A stretch of DNA of 64,000 nucleotides from Vogesella alkaliphila (GTDB lineage Bacteria > Pseudomonadota > Gammaproteobacteria > Burkholderiales > Chromobacteriaceae), in assembly GCF_014652475.1 (NCBI RefSeq), contig NZ_BMYW01000002.1:62001-126000 (forward strand), in the 5' to 3' direction. A program made the translations under genes and the position numbers. The notes under the pieces were generated by a model. It ran no database searches. It saw nothing but the letters and a program-made list of their open reading frames with translations, and was not told the DNA's origin. Position 1 is the first letter of the stretch. Each line of letters begins with the position of its first letter. Positions 39,106 through 52,356 of this stretch are shown piece by piece.

Positions 39106-39473
39106 AGGATGCCTCCGATGATGGCGGTCAGGCTCAGGCTGACGGCCAGAACCATTTTCGCGGTAGCGCGGGCAGTTTGCAGCTCAAGACCCTTGTGGAT
39201 ATCCAGCAGCAGGAAACGGATGCCGGCGGCGGCGTGGTGCAGGAAGCCCCACAACAAGCCGATCAGGATCAATTTCACCAGGGGGTGGGCGACAACAGCG
39301 CGGTAGCTGTCAAAGGCGTCGGCGGAACTGAGCGAACCGCTGAGAAGGTAAATCAGGAGTGGCAGGGAGAAAAACAGTGCCACACCGCTGATCCGGTGCA
39401 GGATCGAGACGATACCCGGCACGGGCAGTCTGATCTTGCTCAGATCTAAGTGCTTTGGTCGTTGCTTCTGCAT
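39099..39473 (-). CDS. sdhC: Succinate dehydrogenase cytochrome b556 subunit
   Basis: The 124-residue protein from ATG 39473 (MQKQRPKHLDLSKIRLPVPG) has the signature SILHRISGVALFFSLPLLIY near the start and HHAAAGIRFLLLDIHKGLEL, with heme-ligand histidine, in the third helix region. It is the first gene of the sdhCDABE-gltA-sucAB-lpdA-sucCD series. An in-frame ATG at 39494 is possible but less typical. Confidence 0.95.
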   Translation of the reverse strand: MQKQRPKHLDLSKIRLPVPGIVSILHRISGVALFFSLPLLIYLLSGSLSSADAFDSYRAVVAHPLVKLILIGLLWGFLHHAAAGIRFLLLDIHKGLELQTARATAKMVLAVSLSLTAIIGGILW

Positions 39474-39694
39474 ATAGCTTCCTTGGATGTGCATGAACCA
39501 AGTGGTTTTTTACGTTAGCGGCGGCCCGAAAACTGCCGTCGCCGTTAGGAGCCAGGGGCCACCCCTGATCCATCAAGATCATGCTGCACGATGCTGCACG
39601 TGCAACATAATCTGAAGATTCTACCAAATCTGCGCGTCGCTGCCGACCGGGCTATCCGAAATGCGACACACAAAACCGCGTTTGCGACACAGCG
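39474..39694 (-). promoter_or_regulatory. sdhC upstream region with tandem 10-bp repeat and dyad
   Basis: These 221 bases contain no ORF. ATGCTGCACG occurs twice in direct tandem (39581-39600), and the second copy runs into the palindrome TGCACGTGCA (39595-39604). These are likely regulator sites for the TCA operon promoter. The regulator cannot be named from sequence. Confidence 0.45.
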
Positions 39695-40426
39695 TCATGC
39701 CGGCGAATGCTGCAGCGTCAACGCCAGCCTGTCGGTCAGGCACAGGCGCTGCCGCCACTCCACCGCCGCACCGTTGACATCCACCGCCAACCTGAGGTGC
39801 GACAGCACCGGCGTACCGGACACCGCCGCCAGCAACTGCGCCTCGTCGCGCTCCAGCACCACCGCCCGCCACTGCTCGGTCGCCACCCGCAAGCGGACGC
39901 CGAAGTGCTGCTGCAGCACCGCCCACACGCCGGGCAACTGCCGCAACCAGCGCGAATCCAGCGCCGGAAAACGCTCGGCCGACAACAGCACCTCGTCCAG
40001 CGCCACCGCCTGACCGCGCAGCCGCCACAACAGGCGGATGCGAAACACCGGCGCCGCGCGACGCAAACCCAGCGCCGCCGACACATCGTCCGGCGCGTTG
40101 CCGCGCGCGATACCGAGAAACTCGCGCTGCAGGCGGTCCGGACTCTCCGACAACAGCCCCGGCGAGATCATCGACATCCCGGCCCAGTCATCGGCGCCGG
40201 GCGCCACAAACGTGCCCTTGCCCTGCTGCCGGTACAGCACCCCGTCCGCCACCAGTTCGGTCAGCGCCTTACGCACCGTGCCCTGGCTGACGGACAGCTG
40301 TTCGGCCAGCTCCCACTCGCTGGGCAGCGACTCCGCCACCTGCCACTCCCCGTCGCACAGACGCTCCAGAATCTGCTGTCTTGCCTGTCTATACAAAGGG
40401 ATACGATTGAGACTCTTGCTGTTCAT
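39695..40426 (-). CDS. GntR-family (HutC-like) regulator
   Basis: The 243-residue protein from ATG 40426 (MNSKSLNRIPLYRQARQQIL) has the GntR winged helix with LPSEWELAEQLSVSQGTVRK and ADGVLYRQQGKGTFV. A UTRA-type effector domain with LAVDVNGAAVEWRQRL near the end follows. It lies between sdhC (same strand) and the divergent mdh, and a palindrome sits upstream. Regulation of mdh, and perhaps the TCA cluster, is a reasonable inference; the ligand is unknown. Confidence 0.88.
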   Translation of the reverse strand: MNSKSLNRIPLYRQARQQILERLCDGEWQVAESLPSEWELAEQLSVSQGTVRKALTELVADGVLYRQQGKGTFVAPGADDWAGMSMISPGLLSESPDRLQREFLGIARGNAPDDVSAALGLRRAAPVFRIRLLWRLRGQAVALDEVLLSAERFPALDSRWLRQLPGVWAVLQQHFGVRLRVATEQWRAVVLERDEAQLLAAVSGTPVLSHLRLAVDVNGAAVEWRQRLCLTDRLALTLQHSPA

Positions 40427-40464
40427 GGACTTTTTAACACCAAACGCGATCAAGGTAAACACCA

Positions 40465-40478
40465 GTCTTATATAAGAC
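40465..40478. promoter_or_regulatory. GntR-type palindrome between gntR-like gene and mdh
   Basis: GTCTTATATAAGAC is a perfect 14-bp palindrome 39 bp upstream of the GntR start codon. A further half-site ATAAGAC follows two bases later. Spacing and form fit a GntR dimer site for autoregulation. Confidence 0.65.
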
Positions 40479-40620
40479 ATAAGACAAAAAGTCACGTCCT
40501 GATTGCAGCTAGCGGTGCAAGGGCAGCACAAAGGCAGTGCAGCATGCTAAACTCGCTGAAACTGTTGCAAAGCAGCATCCAAAGAGCAGTCATTCCAAAG
40601 TTCTAAAGGAGAGTACATCG

Positions 40621-41601
40621 ATGAAAGCCCCCGTTCGCGTCGCCGTCACTGGTGCAGCCGGTCAGATTGGTTACAGCCTGTTGTTCCGCATTGCCAGTGG
40701 TGAAATGCTGGGCAAGGACCAGCCGGTCATCCTGCAACTGCTGGATCTGCCACAAGCCCAGACCGCCGTTAAAGGCGTGATGATGGAACTGGAAGACTGC
40801 GCGTTCCCGCTGCTGGCCGGCATGGTTGCGACCGACGACCCGGAAGTGGCTTTCAAGGATGTACAGGTTGCCCTGCTGGTTGGCGCCCGTCCGCGCAGCA
40901 AAGGCATGGAACGCAAGGACCTGCTGACCGCCAACGCCGAGATCTTCACCGTGCAGGGCGCCGCCCTGAACAAGGTAGCCGACCGCAACGTCAAGGTGCT
41001 GGTCGTCGGCAACCCGGCCAACACCAACGCCTACATCGCGATGAAGTCGGCTCCGGATCTGAATCCGAAAAACTTCACCGCCATGTTGCGTCTGGACCAC
41101 AACCGCGCGCTGTCGCAGATCGCCGCCAAGACCGGCAAGCCGGTTGCCGCCATCGAGAAACTGGCCGTGTGGGGTAACCACTCGCCGACCATGTACGCCG
41201 ACTACCGCTTCGCCACCATCGATGGCCAGTCGGTAAAAGACATGATCAACGACCACGAATGGAACCGCGACGTGTTCCTGCCGACCGTGGGCAAGCGCGG
41301 CGCCGCCATCATCGAAGCGCGTGGCCTGTCCTCCGCCGCCTCGGCCGCCAACGCTGCCATCGACCACATTCGCGACTGGGTGCTGGGCACCAACGGCAAG
41401 TGGGTGACCATGGGTATCCCGTCCGACGGCTCCTACGGCATCCCGAAAGACGTGATGTTCGGCTTCCCTGTGACTTGCGAAAACGGCGAGTACAAGCTGG
41501 TTGAAGGCCTGGAGATCGATCAGTTCAGCCGTGACTGCATCAACGTCACCCTGAACGAACTGGAAGAAGAACGCGCCGGCGTTGCCCACCTGCTGGGTTG
41601 A
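40621..41601 (+). CDS. mdh: Malate dehydrogenase
   Basis: The 326-residue protein starts [20 protein letters not shown] after an AAAGGAG ribosome site. It has the NAD-binding [18 protein letters not shown] motif, substrate arginines in [13 protein letters not shown], and the catalytic region with [19 protein letters not shown] and [11 protein letters not shown]. It is the cytosolic, LDH-like form (about 327 residues) rather than the 312-residue enteric form. It supplies oxaloacetate to the adjacent gltA-encoded step. An open frame back to 40537 lacks a ribosome site. Confidence 0.96.
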   Translation: MKAPVRVAVTGAAGQIGYSLLFRIASGEMLGKDQPVILQLLDLPQAQTAVKGVMMELEDCAFPLLAGMVATDDPEVAFKDVQVALLVGARPRSKGMERKDLLTANAEIFTVQGAALNKVADRNVKVLVVGNPANTNAYIAMKSAPDLNPKNFTAMLRLDHNRALSQIAAKTGKPVAAIEKLAVWGNHSPTMYADYRFATIDGQSVKDMINDHEWNRDVFLPTVGKRGAAIIEARGLSSAASAANAAIDHIRDWVLGTNGKWVTMGIPSDGSYGIPKDVMFGFPVTCENGEYKLVEGLEIDQFSRDCINVTLNELEEERAGVAHLLG

Positions 41602-41620
41602 TCACTGAGCGTTCCGGCAA

Positions 41621-41646
41621 AAGCGCACCGCGAGGTGCGCTTTTTG
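41621..41646 (+). terminator. mdh terminator
   Basis: AAGCGCACC and GGTGCGCTT with a GCGA loop (41621-41642) are followed by TTTT. Confidence 0.9.
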
Positions 41647-41704
41647 TCTTTACCGAATTACCGAATCACAACGCAATCCCGCTCTTTTTGGAGGTCGAAA
41701 CACC

Positions 41705-42812
41705 ATGATTGAAGCCGAAGTACTCAATCAAATCCAGGCACAGATCGACGATCTGGCTACCCGCAACGCTGATATCCGGGGGTATCTTTGACTACGACGG
41801 TAAAAAAGACCGTCTGGAAGAAGTTTCCCGCCTGACCGAAGATCCCGATATCTGGAACGACCCCAAAAAGGCACAAGAACTCGGCCGCGAGCGCAAGCAG
41901 CTGGAAGACGTGGTCCTGGTGATCGAAGGCATCGCCGCTACGCTCTCCGACTGCGCCGAGCTGTTTGAAATGGGCCGCGCCGAAGGCGACGACGACACCA
42001 TCCTGGCCGTCAAGGCGGATCTGGACGAGGTCGAGGCCAAGCTGGGCAAGCTCGAATTCCGCCGCATGTTCCACGACCCGATGGACCCGAACAACTGCTT
42101 CCTGGACATCCAGGCCGGCGCCGGCGGCACCGAGGCCCAGGACTGGGCCGGCATGCTGCTGCGCATGTACGTGCGCTACGCCGAACGCAAGGGCTTCAAG
42201 GTCGAGATCCTGGAAGAGTCCGAAGGCGAAGTGGCCGGCATCTCCAGCGCCACCATCAAGATCGAGGGCGAATACGCCTACGGCCTGCTGCGTACCGAAG
42301 TGGGCGTCCATCGCCTGGTGCGCGTGTCGCCGTTCGACTCCAACGCGCGCCGCCATACCTCGTTCTGCTCGGTGTTCGTGTATCCGGAAGTGGACGACAG
42401 CTTCGAGATCACCATCAATCCGGCCGACGTGCGGACCGACACCTACCGCGCCTCCGGTGCCGGCGGCCAGCACATCAACAAGACCGATTCGGCGGTGCGC
42501 CTGACGCACATCCCGACCAATATCGTGGTGCAGTGCCAGAACGACCGCTCGCAGCACCGCAACCGCGACGAAGCGTGGCAGATGCTGCGCGCCAAGCTGT
42601 ACGAGCGCGAACTGAAACTGCGCAACGAAGCCAAGCAGTCGCTGGAAGACAGCAAGACGGACGTGGGCTGGGGCCACCAGATCCGCTCCTACGTATTCGA
42701 CCAGTCGCGCATCAAGGACCTGCGTACCAGCTATGAAGTTGGCAACATCAAGGGCGTGATGGACGGCGACCTGGACGGCTTTATCGAAGCCAGCCTGAAA
42801 CAGGGCGTTTAA
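41705..42812 (+). CDS. prfB: Peptide chain release factor 2, with programmed +1 frameshift
   Basis: The first frame from ATG 41705 encodes 28 residues ([13 protein letters not shown] and so on) and reaches an in-frame TGA at 41789-41791 within GGGGGTATCTTTGAC. A +1 slip on CTT-T gives GAC and restores the frame for 340 more residues. The slip site and the upstream G-rich Shine-Dalgarno-like stretch match the standard prfB autoregulation. The product has SPF ([15 protein letters not shown]) for UGA/UAA recognition and GGQ ([17 protein letters not shown]). It is followed by lysS, as in many proteobacteria. Confidence 0.97.
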
Positions 42813-42821
42813 ACGATACCC

Positions 42822-42852
42822 AAGGTTGGCCGCACGCGATGCGGCCAACCTT
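42822..42852. repeat. Inverted motif pair between prfB and lysS
   Basis: AAGGTTGGCCGCA and TGCGGCCAACCTT form a 13-bp perfect stem followed by TTTT on the plus strand, 10 bp after the prfB stop and 20 bp before the lysS start. If it terminates, it would uncouple lysS from prfB. Confidence 0.85.
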
Positions 42853-42871
42853 TTACATTGATGGAGATACC

Positions 42872-44386
42872 ATGTCGGAACACGAATCCAGTCAGCCGCA
42901 GCACGACGAAAACCACATCATGGCCGAGCGCCGTGACAAACTGAAAGCGCTGCGCGAAGCCGGCGTTGCCTTCCCCAACGACTTCAAGCGCGAAGACTTC
43001 AGCGGCGACCTGCACACCCGCTACAACGACAACAGCAAGGAAGAGCTGGAGCCGCTGAACGTGCAGGTCGCCGTGGCCGGCCGCATGATGCTCAAGCGCG
43101 TGATGGGCAAGGCCAGCTTCGCCACCATCCAGGACGTGACCGGCCAGATCCAGCTCTACATCAACGACCAGGGCGTCGGCCCGGAAGTCCACGCCGCGTT
43201 CAAGCACTGGGACATGGGCGACATCATCGCCGCGCGCGGCACCCTGTTCAAGACCAACAAGGGCGAGCTGTCGGTGAACGTGACCGAGCTGCGCCTGTTG
43301 ACCAAATCGCTGCGTCCGCTGCCGGACAAGTTCCACGGCATGACCGACCAGGAACAGAAATACCGCCAGCGCTACGTCGACCTGATCACCAGCGAGCACA
43401 GCCGCAACACCTTCATCAAGCGCTCCAAGATCGTGCAAACCATCCGTGAAGTGATGGTCGCCCAGCACTATCTGGAAGTGGAAACCCCGATGATGCACCC
43501 GATCCCGGGTGGCGCCACCGCCAAGCCCTTCGTCACCCACCACAACGCGCTGGACATGTCGCTGTACCTGCGCGTGGCCCCGGAGCTGTACCTGAAGCGC
43601 CTGGTGGTCGGCGGCCTGGAGCGCGTGTTCGAGATCAACCGCAACTTCCGCAACGAGGGGATGAGCACCCGCCACAACCCCGAGTTCACCATGATCGAAT
43701 TCTACGAGGCCTACAGCGACTACCAGCGCATGATGCAGATGACCGAGCACATCATCCGCCAGTGCGCCATCGCCGCCACCGGCCACACCACCGTGACCTA
43801 CCACGGCAAGGAAGTGGACCTCGGCAAGCCATTCGACCGCTTCACCATCGTCGGCGCCATCAAGCACTACAACCCGCAGTACACCGACGCGCAGCTGTTC
43901 GACGCCGAGTGGGTGGCCGCTGAGATCCAGCGTCTGGGCGGCAAGCTGCCACCGGCACCAGGCCTGGGCAGCCTGCAGCTGACGCTGTTTGAAGAGTGCG
44001 CCGAAGGCCAGCTGTGGAACCCGACCTTCATTGTCGACTACCCGGTCGAAGTATCGCCACTGGCACGCGGCTCCGACGCCGACCAGTCGATCACCGAGCG
44101 TTTCGAGCTGTTCATCGTTGGCCGCGAACACGCCAACGGCTACTCCGAGTTGAACGATCCGGAAGACCAGGCCGCGCGCTTCCTGTCCCAGGTCGAGCAG
44201 AAGGACGCCGGCGACGACGAGGCGATGCACTACGACGCCGACTACATCCGTGCGATGGAATACGGCCTGCCACCGACCGGCGGCTGCGGCATCGGCATCG
44301 ACCGTCTGGTGATGCTGCTCACCGACTCGCCATCTATCCGTGACGTCATCCTGTTCCCGCAGATGAGACTGGAAGGCCAGGCCTGA
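42872..44386 (+). CDS. lysS: Lysyl-tRNA synthetase (class II)
   Basis: The 504-residue protein from ATG 42872 ([20 protein letters not shown]) follows a GGAGA ribosome site. It has an OB-fold anticodon domain (about residues 60-170) and class II motifs: motif 1 near [18 protein letters not shown], motif 2 [18 protein letters not shown] and motif 3 [20 protein letters not shown]. It charges tRNA-Lys. The start at 42839 would lie inside the hairpin and is unlikely. Confidence 0.97.
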   Translation: MSEHESSQPQHDENHIMAERRDKLKALREAGVAFPNDFKREDFSGDLHTRYNDNSKEELEPLNVQVAVAGRMMLKRVMGKASFATIQDVTGQIQLYINDQGVGPEVHAAFKHWDMGDIIAARGTLFKTNKGELSVNVTELRLLTKSLRPLPDKFHGMTDQEQKYRQRYVDLITSEHSRNTFIKRSKIVQTIREVMVAQHYLEVETPMMHPIPGGATAKPFVTHHNALDMSLYLRVAPELYLKRLVVGGLERVFEINRNFRNEGMSTRHNPEFTMIEFYEAYSDYQRMMQMTEHIIRQCAIAATGHTTVTYHGKEVDLGKPFDRFTIVGAIKHYNPQYTDAQLFDAEWVAAEIQRLGGKLPPAPGLGSLQLTLFEECAEGQLWNPTFIVDYPVEVSPLARGSDADQSITERFELFIVGREHANGYSELNDPEDQAARFLSQVEQKDAGDDEAMHYDADYIRAMEYGLPPTGGCGIGIDRLVMLLTDSPSIRDVILFPQMRLEGQA

Positions 44387-44415
44387 GCGACAGGTGCTCA
44401 GCGCTTGTGAAGCCC

Positions 44416-44444
44416 AAGCCCCGGCAGCGATGCCGGGGCTTTTT
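44416..44444 (+). terminator. lysS terminator
   Basis: AAGCCCCGGC and GCCGGGGCTT with an AGCGAT loop (44416-44441) are followed by TTTT. Confidence 0.9.
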
Positions 44445-44506
44445 GCATTGAACTTCCGACGCCTGATGGCTGTTGCAGGCGTCACCGCAGACGGGCTGCC
44501 GCCCCC

Positions 44507-45606
44507 TTACTCGTCGGCGTAGCGTCGGGCGATGGCGCGGAATTCCTCGGCAATCGCGTCGAAGGCGTCCACCATGTCGGGGTCGAAATGCTGGCCGCGC
44601 CCGGCACGTATCATCTCCACCGCCTGCTCGTGCGGAAACGGCGGTTTGTACACCCGGCGCGAGATCAGCGCGTCGTAGACATCGGCGACCGCCATCAGGC
44701 GGGCCGAGACCGGGATGGCATCGCCGGCCAGACCTTCCGGATAGCCGCTGCCGTCCCATTTTTCCTGGTGATAGTTGGCGATCTCGCGTGCCAGCCGCAG
44801 AAAGCTGCTGGGTGCGTCCAGCAGCTTCTCCGCCGTGGCGATGGCATCGCGCCCCAGCGTGGTGTGCGTCTTCATGATCTCGAACTCTTCCGGCGTCAGC
44901 TTGCCCGGCTTGAGCAGGATCGCATCCGGAATCCCCACCTTGCCGATGTCGTGCAACGGTGCCGACTTGTACAGCATGTCGATGGTGTCGTCGTCCAGCA
45001 CGGCGCCAAAACGCGGGAGGGACTGCAGCTGCCGTGCCAGCGCCCGCACGTAGTTCTGCGTGCGGCGGATATGGTTGCCGGTCTCGTGGTCGCGGGTCTC
45101 GGCCAGCGACGCCAGAGCCATGATGGTGACGTCCTGGATCACCTGCACCTCCCGGGTGCGGATGTCTACCTCGCGCCGCAGGAAGGCAGCCTGGTCCTCC
45201 AGAAAATCCGCCGCTGCCTTCAGCTGCATATGGGTATTCACCCGCGCCAGCACGATGGGGGGCGAGATCGGCTTGACGATGTAGTCGACCGCGCCGGCAT
45301 TGAAACCGGCCTGCTCGTCGTCGTGTTCGCTCATCGCGGTCAGGAAGATCACCGGAATCCTGGCGGTACGCGGGTCGCTCTTCAGCTGGCGGCACACGGC
45401 AAAGCCGCCGATGCCCGGCATCATCACGTCCAGCAGCACCAGGTCCGGCAGCGCCTCGCCGGCCAGCAGCTGCAGCGCGCGCTCGCCTCTGTTGGCCACC
45501 AGCACGCGGTAGCGGTCTTTCAGCAGGCTGTACAGCAGGGTCAGGTTTTCCGGCGTGTCGTCGACGACCAATACCGTCTGCCGCGCTTGCCGTAGCTGAG
45601 AGTCGA

Positions 45607-45610
<4 letters not shown>
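44507..45610 (-). CDS. Response regulator with HD-GYP phosphodiesterase domain
   Basis: The 367-residue protein starts [20 protein letters not shown]. An N-terminal receiver domain (phospho-aspartate near 61 in [11 protein letters not shown], lysine in VKPISPP) is joined to an HD-GYP domain with [10 protein letters not shown] (from 220) and [16 protein letters not shown] (GYP near 289). Such proteins degrade cyclic di-GMP when phosphorylated. Its start overlaps the stop of the hybrid kinase gene as ATGA, so the kinase is almost certainly its partner. Confidence 0.92.
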
Positions 45611-48699
<3,089 letters not shown>

Positions 48700-48945
48700 G
48701 GTTCGGGCAACTCACTATGGATCGCGTCAGAACGAGGGACAGACCCTTTTCTATGTAGCACAACTGGCCGAATAGTCATTCGACATTTATTGATACTGAC
48801 GCGCTTTCAAGCTGCACATGACAAATCAAACGTTGGCCGCAAGCCGCCGACAGGCCCGAATCCGCCGGCCGCGATGCCCTCCTGCGCCCGGGCCACTCCT
48901 CCCCCGCAGCAGGGAACAGTCGACACGGAAGGAAAGCGACGCACA
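48700..48945. other. Intergenic region upstream of the hybrid kinase gene
   Basis: These 246 bases hold no credible ORF. One motif copy, CGTTGGCCGCAAG, lies at 48831-48843. The kinase promoter (minus strand) must be in the AT-richer left half; no clear terminator for the penicillin-binding protein gene was seen. Confidence 0.5.
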
Positions 48946-51900
48946 TTAGCCCGCGCCCCACCCGCCGGCAGGCCCGGCGTGGCCACCCGCCCCCGGGGAG
49001 TGGAAACCGGCTTCGGTCATCACCGGCGCCGCTTTCAGCGCCAGGCGCTGGCGCAGGGTCGGTGCCAGTATCTTCAGCACCTGCACCGGCAAGGCGCTGG
49101 TGAAGCGGTAGTCACCCGCCTGCGGCCCGGCCACGTAGGCGATCAGCGTGCCGAAGTAGCGGTCGCCAATATAGAACGCGAAGGCCCCGGCACGGCTGAC
49201 CACCCGCTCGGAGAGCAGCGCCCCGCCCCTGGCAAACACCTTGAAGCGGTGATCGCCGGTGCCGGTCTTGCCGCCCACCGGGATGTGCGTGCCGTCCGCC
49301 AGATCGAAGGCGCCGGCGATGCGGCGCGCGGTGCCCAGTTCCACCACCTCGGCCAGCGCCCTGCGCACCACCTGTGCGACCTCAGCCGGCAACACGCGCT
49401 CGCCGTTGACGGGCAGCTGGGTGAGGCTGGTCTCGTACGGGGTGCCGGCGGCAAAGTGCAGCCTGTCGAGGTAGACCGTCGGCAGGCGCAGGCCGTCACT
49501 GGACAGGATGCCCATCAGCTCCGCCAGCGACGCCGGGCGGTCGGCGGAGGCGCCCAGCGCGGTAGCGTAGGACGGCACCAGCACATCGAACGGATAGCCC
49601 AACCGCTTCCAGCCCTGGTGGATCTTCTTGAAGGCGTCGATCTCCTTGATTTCGCGGATGCGCGACGCCTGCCCTGCCCGGTTCTTGCTGTTGAGCAGCC
49701 ACTGGTAGACCTCCTGCCGCTGCTGCGTGCTGGCATTGACCAGCTCCGACCAGCTGGCCTGCGGATGCTCGTGCAGGTAGGCGACCAGCCACAGTTCAAG
49801 CGGGTGCACGCCGGCCAGATAGCCGCGGTCGTTCAGGTTGAAGCGCTCTGGGCCGAACTCGTCGTACAGCCTGGCCTGCACTTTGGCGTCGGGCAGCAGC
49901 TTCGGGTCGAGATGCAGCTGCAGGAAGGCGGCGAACGCGTCCAGCCCGGCCGTGGGCCGGATGCTGCGGAAAATGACCGCCAGTCTTTTCGGGCTCTGCC
50001 GTGCCCGCGCCACCAGCAGGGTGTCGATTTCGGCCGCGCTCTTGTGGCGGTACTTGTTGTAGAAGCCGGCCAGGAAGGTGCGCCCTTCGCGATCGGCAAA
50101 ACGCTGCAGGTATTCGCGGCGCGTGGCGTCGTCGTCCGCGGTTTCGCCATCGGCTGCCGCCGGCTGCGTGTAGTAACGCACGATGTCGCGCATCAGCCGG
50201 ATGTAGACCAGGTTGACGGAGCGGCGGGTGGCCTCGCGCACGGTGAGTATTTTGCCGTCGTCGTTCTCGTCGAAGTTGTTGAAGGTATGCAGCCCGCCGG
50301 CGGTGAAGAAGCTCTCGCCGGGGCTGGCGGAATAGGTCCGCTCCAGCGCCGCCTCCAGCATCGTCGTCAGGTCGTTGTCCTCCGCCTGCGCCAGGTAGTC
50401 GATCGCCCAGCGGCGCAGCGCGGACTCGCCGGCGGCGGGCCGGATGGCGGCCAGCTGCTCGCGGCTCGTCTGCGCGTACTGCTGGTGCAGCTCGTGGATC
50501 ACCATCAGGTAGCTGACCAGCGTGCGCAGCTTGGCGGTGGAGCCGAGATCCAGCTTGGCGCCCTCGTTGATGTCGAAGGGCTGGTCGAAGTTGTCGGCCT
50601 GCACCCGCACCTTGTTGCCGGTCGGCGTGCGCTCCATCAGGGTGAAGCTGTAGGTCACCCCCTGCGGCGAGCCCTGCTGCAGCAGGTATTCGTTGTCAAG
50701 GTTGGCCGCACGCGCGTACTCCGGATCGCGCAGCCGGAGCAGCTCGGCGGTGACCTGCCGCTGCAGCGTCAGGTCCAGCGTGCTGCTGGCGGCGAGGTCC
50801 AGCCGGTCCAGATCGTACATGCGCGGCACGCCCAGCAGGGCGGCCAGCTTGATGCGCACCGCATTGGCGCCCTTCTGCGCGACCGGCGCCACCGCCGGCA
50901 GCCGCACCCGTTCGCGCTGCTGCCGCAGCGACACCCGCAACGCCGCGTCGCGCAGCGCCGGGCTAATCAGCTGGTCCCTGGCCATCATGCGCAGGTAGGC
51001 GTCGGTCATCGACTGCAGCACCTTCATGTCGCCGTTCAGGAACACGGACGGACTGCGCTGCGAGATCATCAGGCTCAACGCCTCCTTGAACACCACCGCG
51101 CGTTCCGCCACCGGCACGCTGGCATCGGTCAGCGCCCGGTTGACCTGCGCGAAGTCGCGCCCGTACCACGCCCACATGCCGTCGCCGATGCCGGACACCT
51201 CGCCGAAGCCGGCACGCGCCGCCAGCGGCACCGTGTTCAGGTATCTGACCACCAGCTGGCGGCGCGCGGCCATGGTGTCCTCGCCATCGAGATAGGCGCG
51301 TACCGAGGCCGACAGCATCTGACGCAGCTTTTCCTGCTCCGAGCTGGTGCGCCCGGCCGGCGAATGGCGGTACTTCTCGATCTGGGTGGCCAGCGTGCTG
51401 GCGCCGGCGGCGCGGTAGCCGGAGTCGAACAGGTGCAGCGTCTTGTCGAGCAGCGCCTTGCTGAAACGCGACCAGTCCACCGCCGGGTTGCGCTTGGGCG
51501 TGTCGGCGTCGAGCAGGGTACGGTTCTCGATGTAGAGCAGGCCATTGACCAGCAAGGTCGGCAAGGCCTTGAAATCGGCGTACACGCGCTGCGGCGTGCG
51601 CGACTGGTAGAGGCTCTGGCCGTAGCCGTCGTACAGGCTGAGGCCGGCCTGGTCTTTCTCGTGATACGGCAGGAACAGGCCCAGCGGCAGAACCGGCGCC
51701 GTCACGCCGCGATCGGCCAGCGCGACCATGCCGTCGGACAGCTCGGCCTGGCTGGCGATGGCGTAGCCGCGCGTCTGCAGCCGCTGCAGGTAGGCGGGCA
51801 TGGCGGCGTAGCCCAGGCGCAGGTCGTAGGGGCCGCCACTCGTCGGGAAGCGGATCGCCTTGCTCGGCCCCGGCTTGACCCGATAGCTGGCCTCGCGCGC

Positions 51901-52065
51901 CGCATCGCTGAAGAAACGCGCCTGCTGCCGCGAGTGCTGCAGCTCGTCCAGCAACAGATACAGCAGGCCGCCAAACAGCAGCAGCAACAGGATGAGTACG
52001 AACCACAGCGCATAACGGCAGCCGCGGCCGTTACCCCTTTCGAATTTGATGTCCGGATTATCCAT
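48946..52065 (-). CDS. Class A penicillin-binding protein-like (transglycosylase/transpeptidase)
   Basis: The 1039-residue protein has one N-terminal membrane helix (ALWFVLILLLLLFGGLLYLL) and a region of about 120 residues without known match. A glycosyltransferase-51 domain follows, with the catalytic-glutamate segment YIENRTLLD, GASTLATQIEKYRHSP and LVVRYLNTVPLAARAGFGEV. The transpeptidase domain has SxxK in GSTAKLRTL, SVN in RRSVNLVYIRL and GGKTGTGDHRF. All catalytic motifs appear intact, but the spacing and inserts differ from PBP1a, PBP1b and PBP1c. It would polymerise and cross-link peptidoglycan in the periplasm. It may be specialised; that is inference. Confidence 0.85.
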   Translation of the reverse strand: MDNPDIKFERGNGRGCRYALWFVLILLLLLFGGLLYLLLDELQHSRQQARFFSDAAREASYRVKPGPSKAIRFPTSGGPYDLRLGYAAMPAYLQRLQTRGYAIASQAELSDGMVALADRGVTAPVLPLGLFLPYHEKDQAGLSLYDGYGQSLYQSRTPQRVYADFKALPTLLVNGLLYIENRTLLDADTPKRNPAVDWSRFSKALLDKTLHLFDSGYRAAGASTLATQIEKYRHSPAGRTSSEQEKLRQMLSASVRAYLDGEDTMAARRQLVVRYLNTVPLAARAGFGEVSGIGDGMWAWYGRDFAQVNRALTDASVPVAERAVVFKEALSLMISQRSPSVFLNGDMKVLQSMTDAYLRMMARDQLISPALRDAALRVSLRQQRERVRLPAVAPVAQKGANAVRIKLAALLGVPRMYDLDRLDLAASSTLDLTLQRQVTAELLRLRDPEYARAANLDNEYLLQQGSPQGVTYSFTLMERTPTGNKVRVQADNFDQPFDINEGAKLDLGSTAKLRTLVSYLMVIHELHQQYAQTSREQLAAIRPAAGESALRRWAIDYLAQAEDNDLTTMLEAALERTYSASPGESFFTAGGLHTFNNFDENDDGKILTVREATRRSVNLVYIRLMRDIVRYYTQPAAADGETADDDATRREYLQRFADREGRTFLAGFYNKYRHKSAAEIDTLLVARARQSPKRLAVIFRSIRPTAGLDAFAAFLQLHLDPKLLPDAKVQARLYDEFGPERFNLNDRGYLAGVHPLELWLVAYLHEHPQASWSELVNASTQQRQEVYQWLLNSKNRAGQASRIREIKEIDAFKKIHQGWKRLGYPFDVLVPSYATALGASADRPASLAELMGILSSDGLRLPTVYLDRLHFAAGTPYETSLTQLPVNGERVLPAEVAQVVRRALAEVVELGTARRIAGAFDLADGTHIPVGGKTGTGDHRFKVFARGGALLSERVVSRAGAFAFYIGDRYFGTLIAYVAGPQAGDYRFTSALPVQVLKILAPTLRQRLALKAAPVMTEAGFHSPGAGGHAGPAGGWGAG

Positions 52066-52356
52066 GGCGTCGCTTCACCAGCGGGAATGTCGACCACAAT
52101 GTTTTATTCAATCAACGCGGCTGCTGCGACCACGGCCGCACAGGCCGCCACACCGCCGCGGGTACCGGGGCAAAACCGGCGCCCCCGGTGCCGGCAGCCA
52201 GGCAGGCGAGCGGCGCAGCTTGCCGCCTGCATCGCCCCCTGCCCGCCATGGCGCCGTAATGAAAACGGCGCGCAAGGCACTTTCCCTTAAAAGCATAGCT
52301 GCCGCAGCCACACTCTGCAGCATATCCAGTTGCCGTATCGGTGGCCGCTGCCGCGG
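52066..52356. other. Intergenic region upstream of the penicillin-binding protein gene
   Basis: These 291 bases lie between two minus-strand genes. No coding frame with a sensible start and no terminator or operator was recognised. The left part should contain the penicillin-binding protein promoter. Confidence 0.4.

Noticed and set aside
41705-41791. prfB broken by a stop codon (pseudogene)
   Set aside because: The stop is the conserved programmed frameshift site; all domains follow intact in the +1 frame.
48790-52290. 1166-codon plus-strand ORF opposite the PBP gene
   Set aside because: Antisense shadow; the minus-strand frame contains all PBP catalytic motifs.
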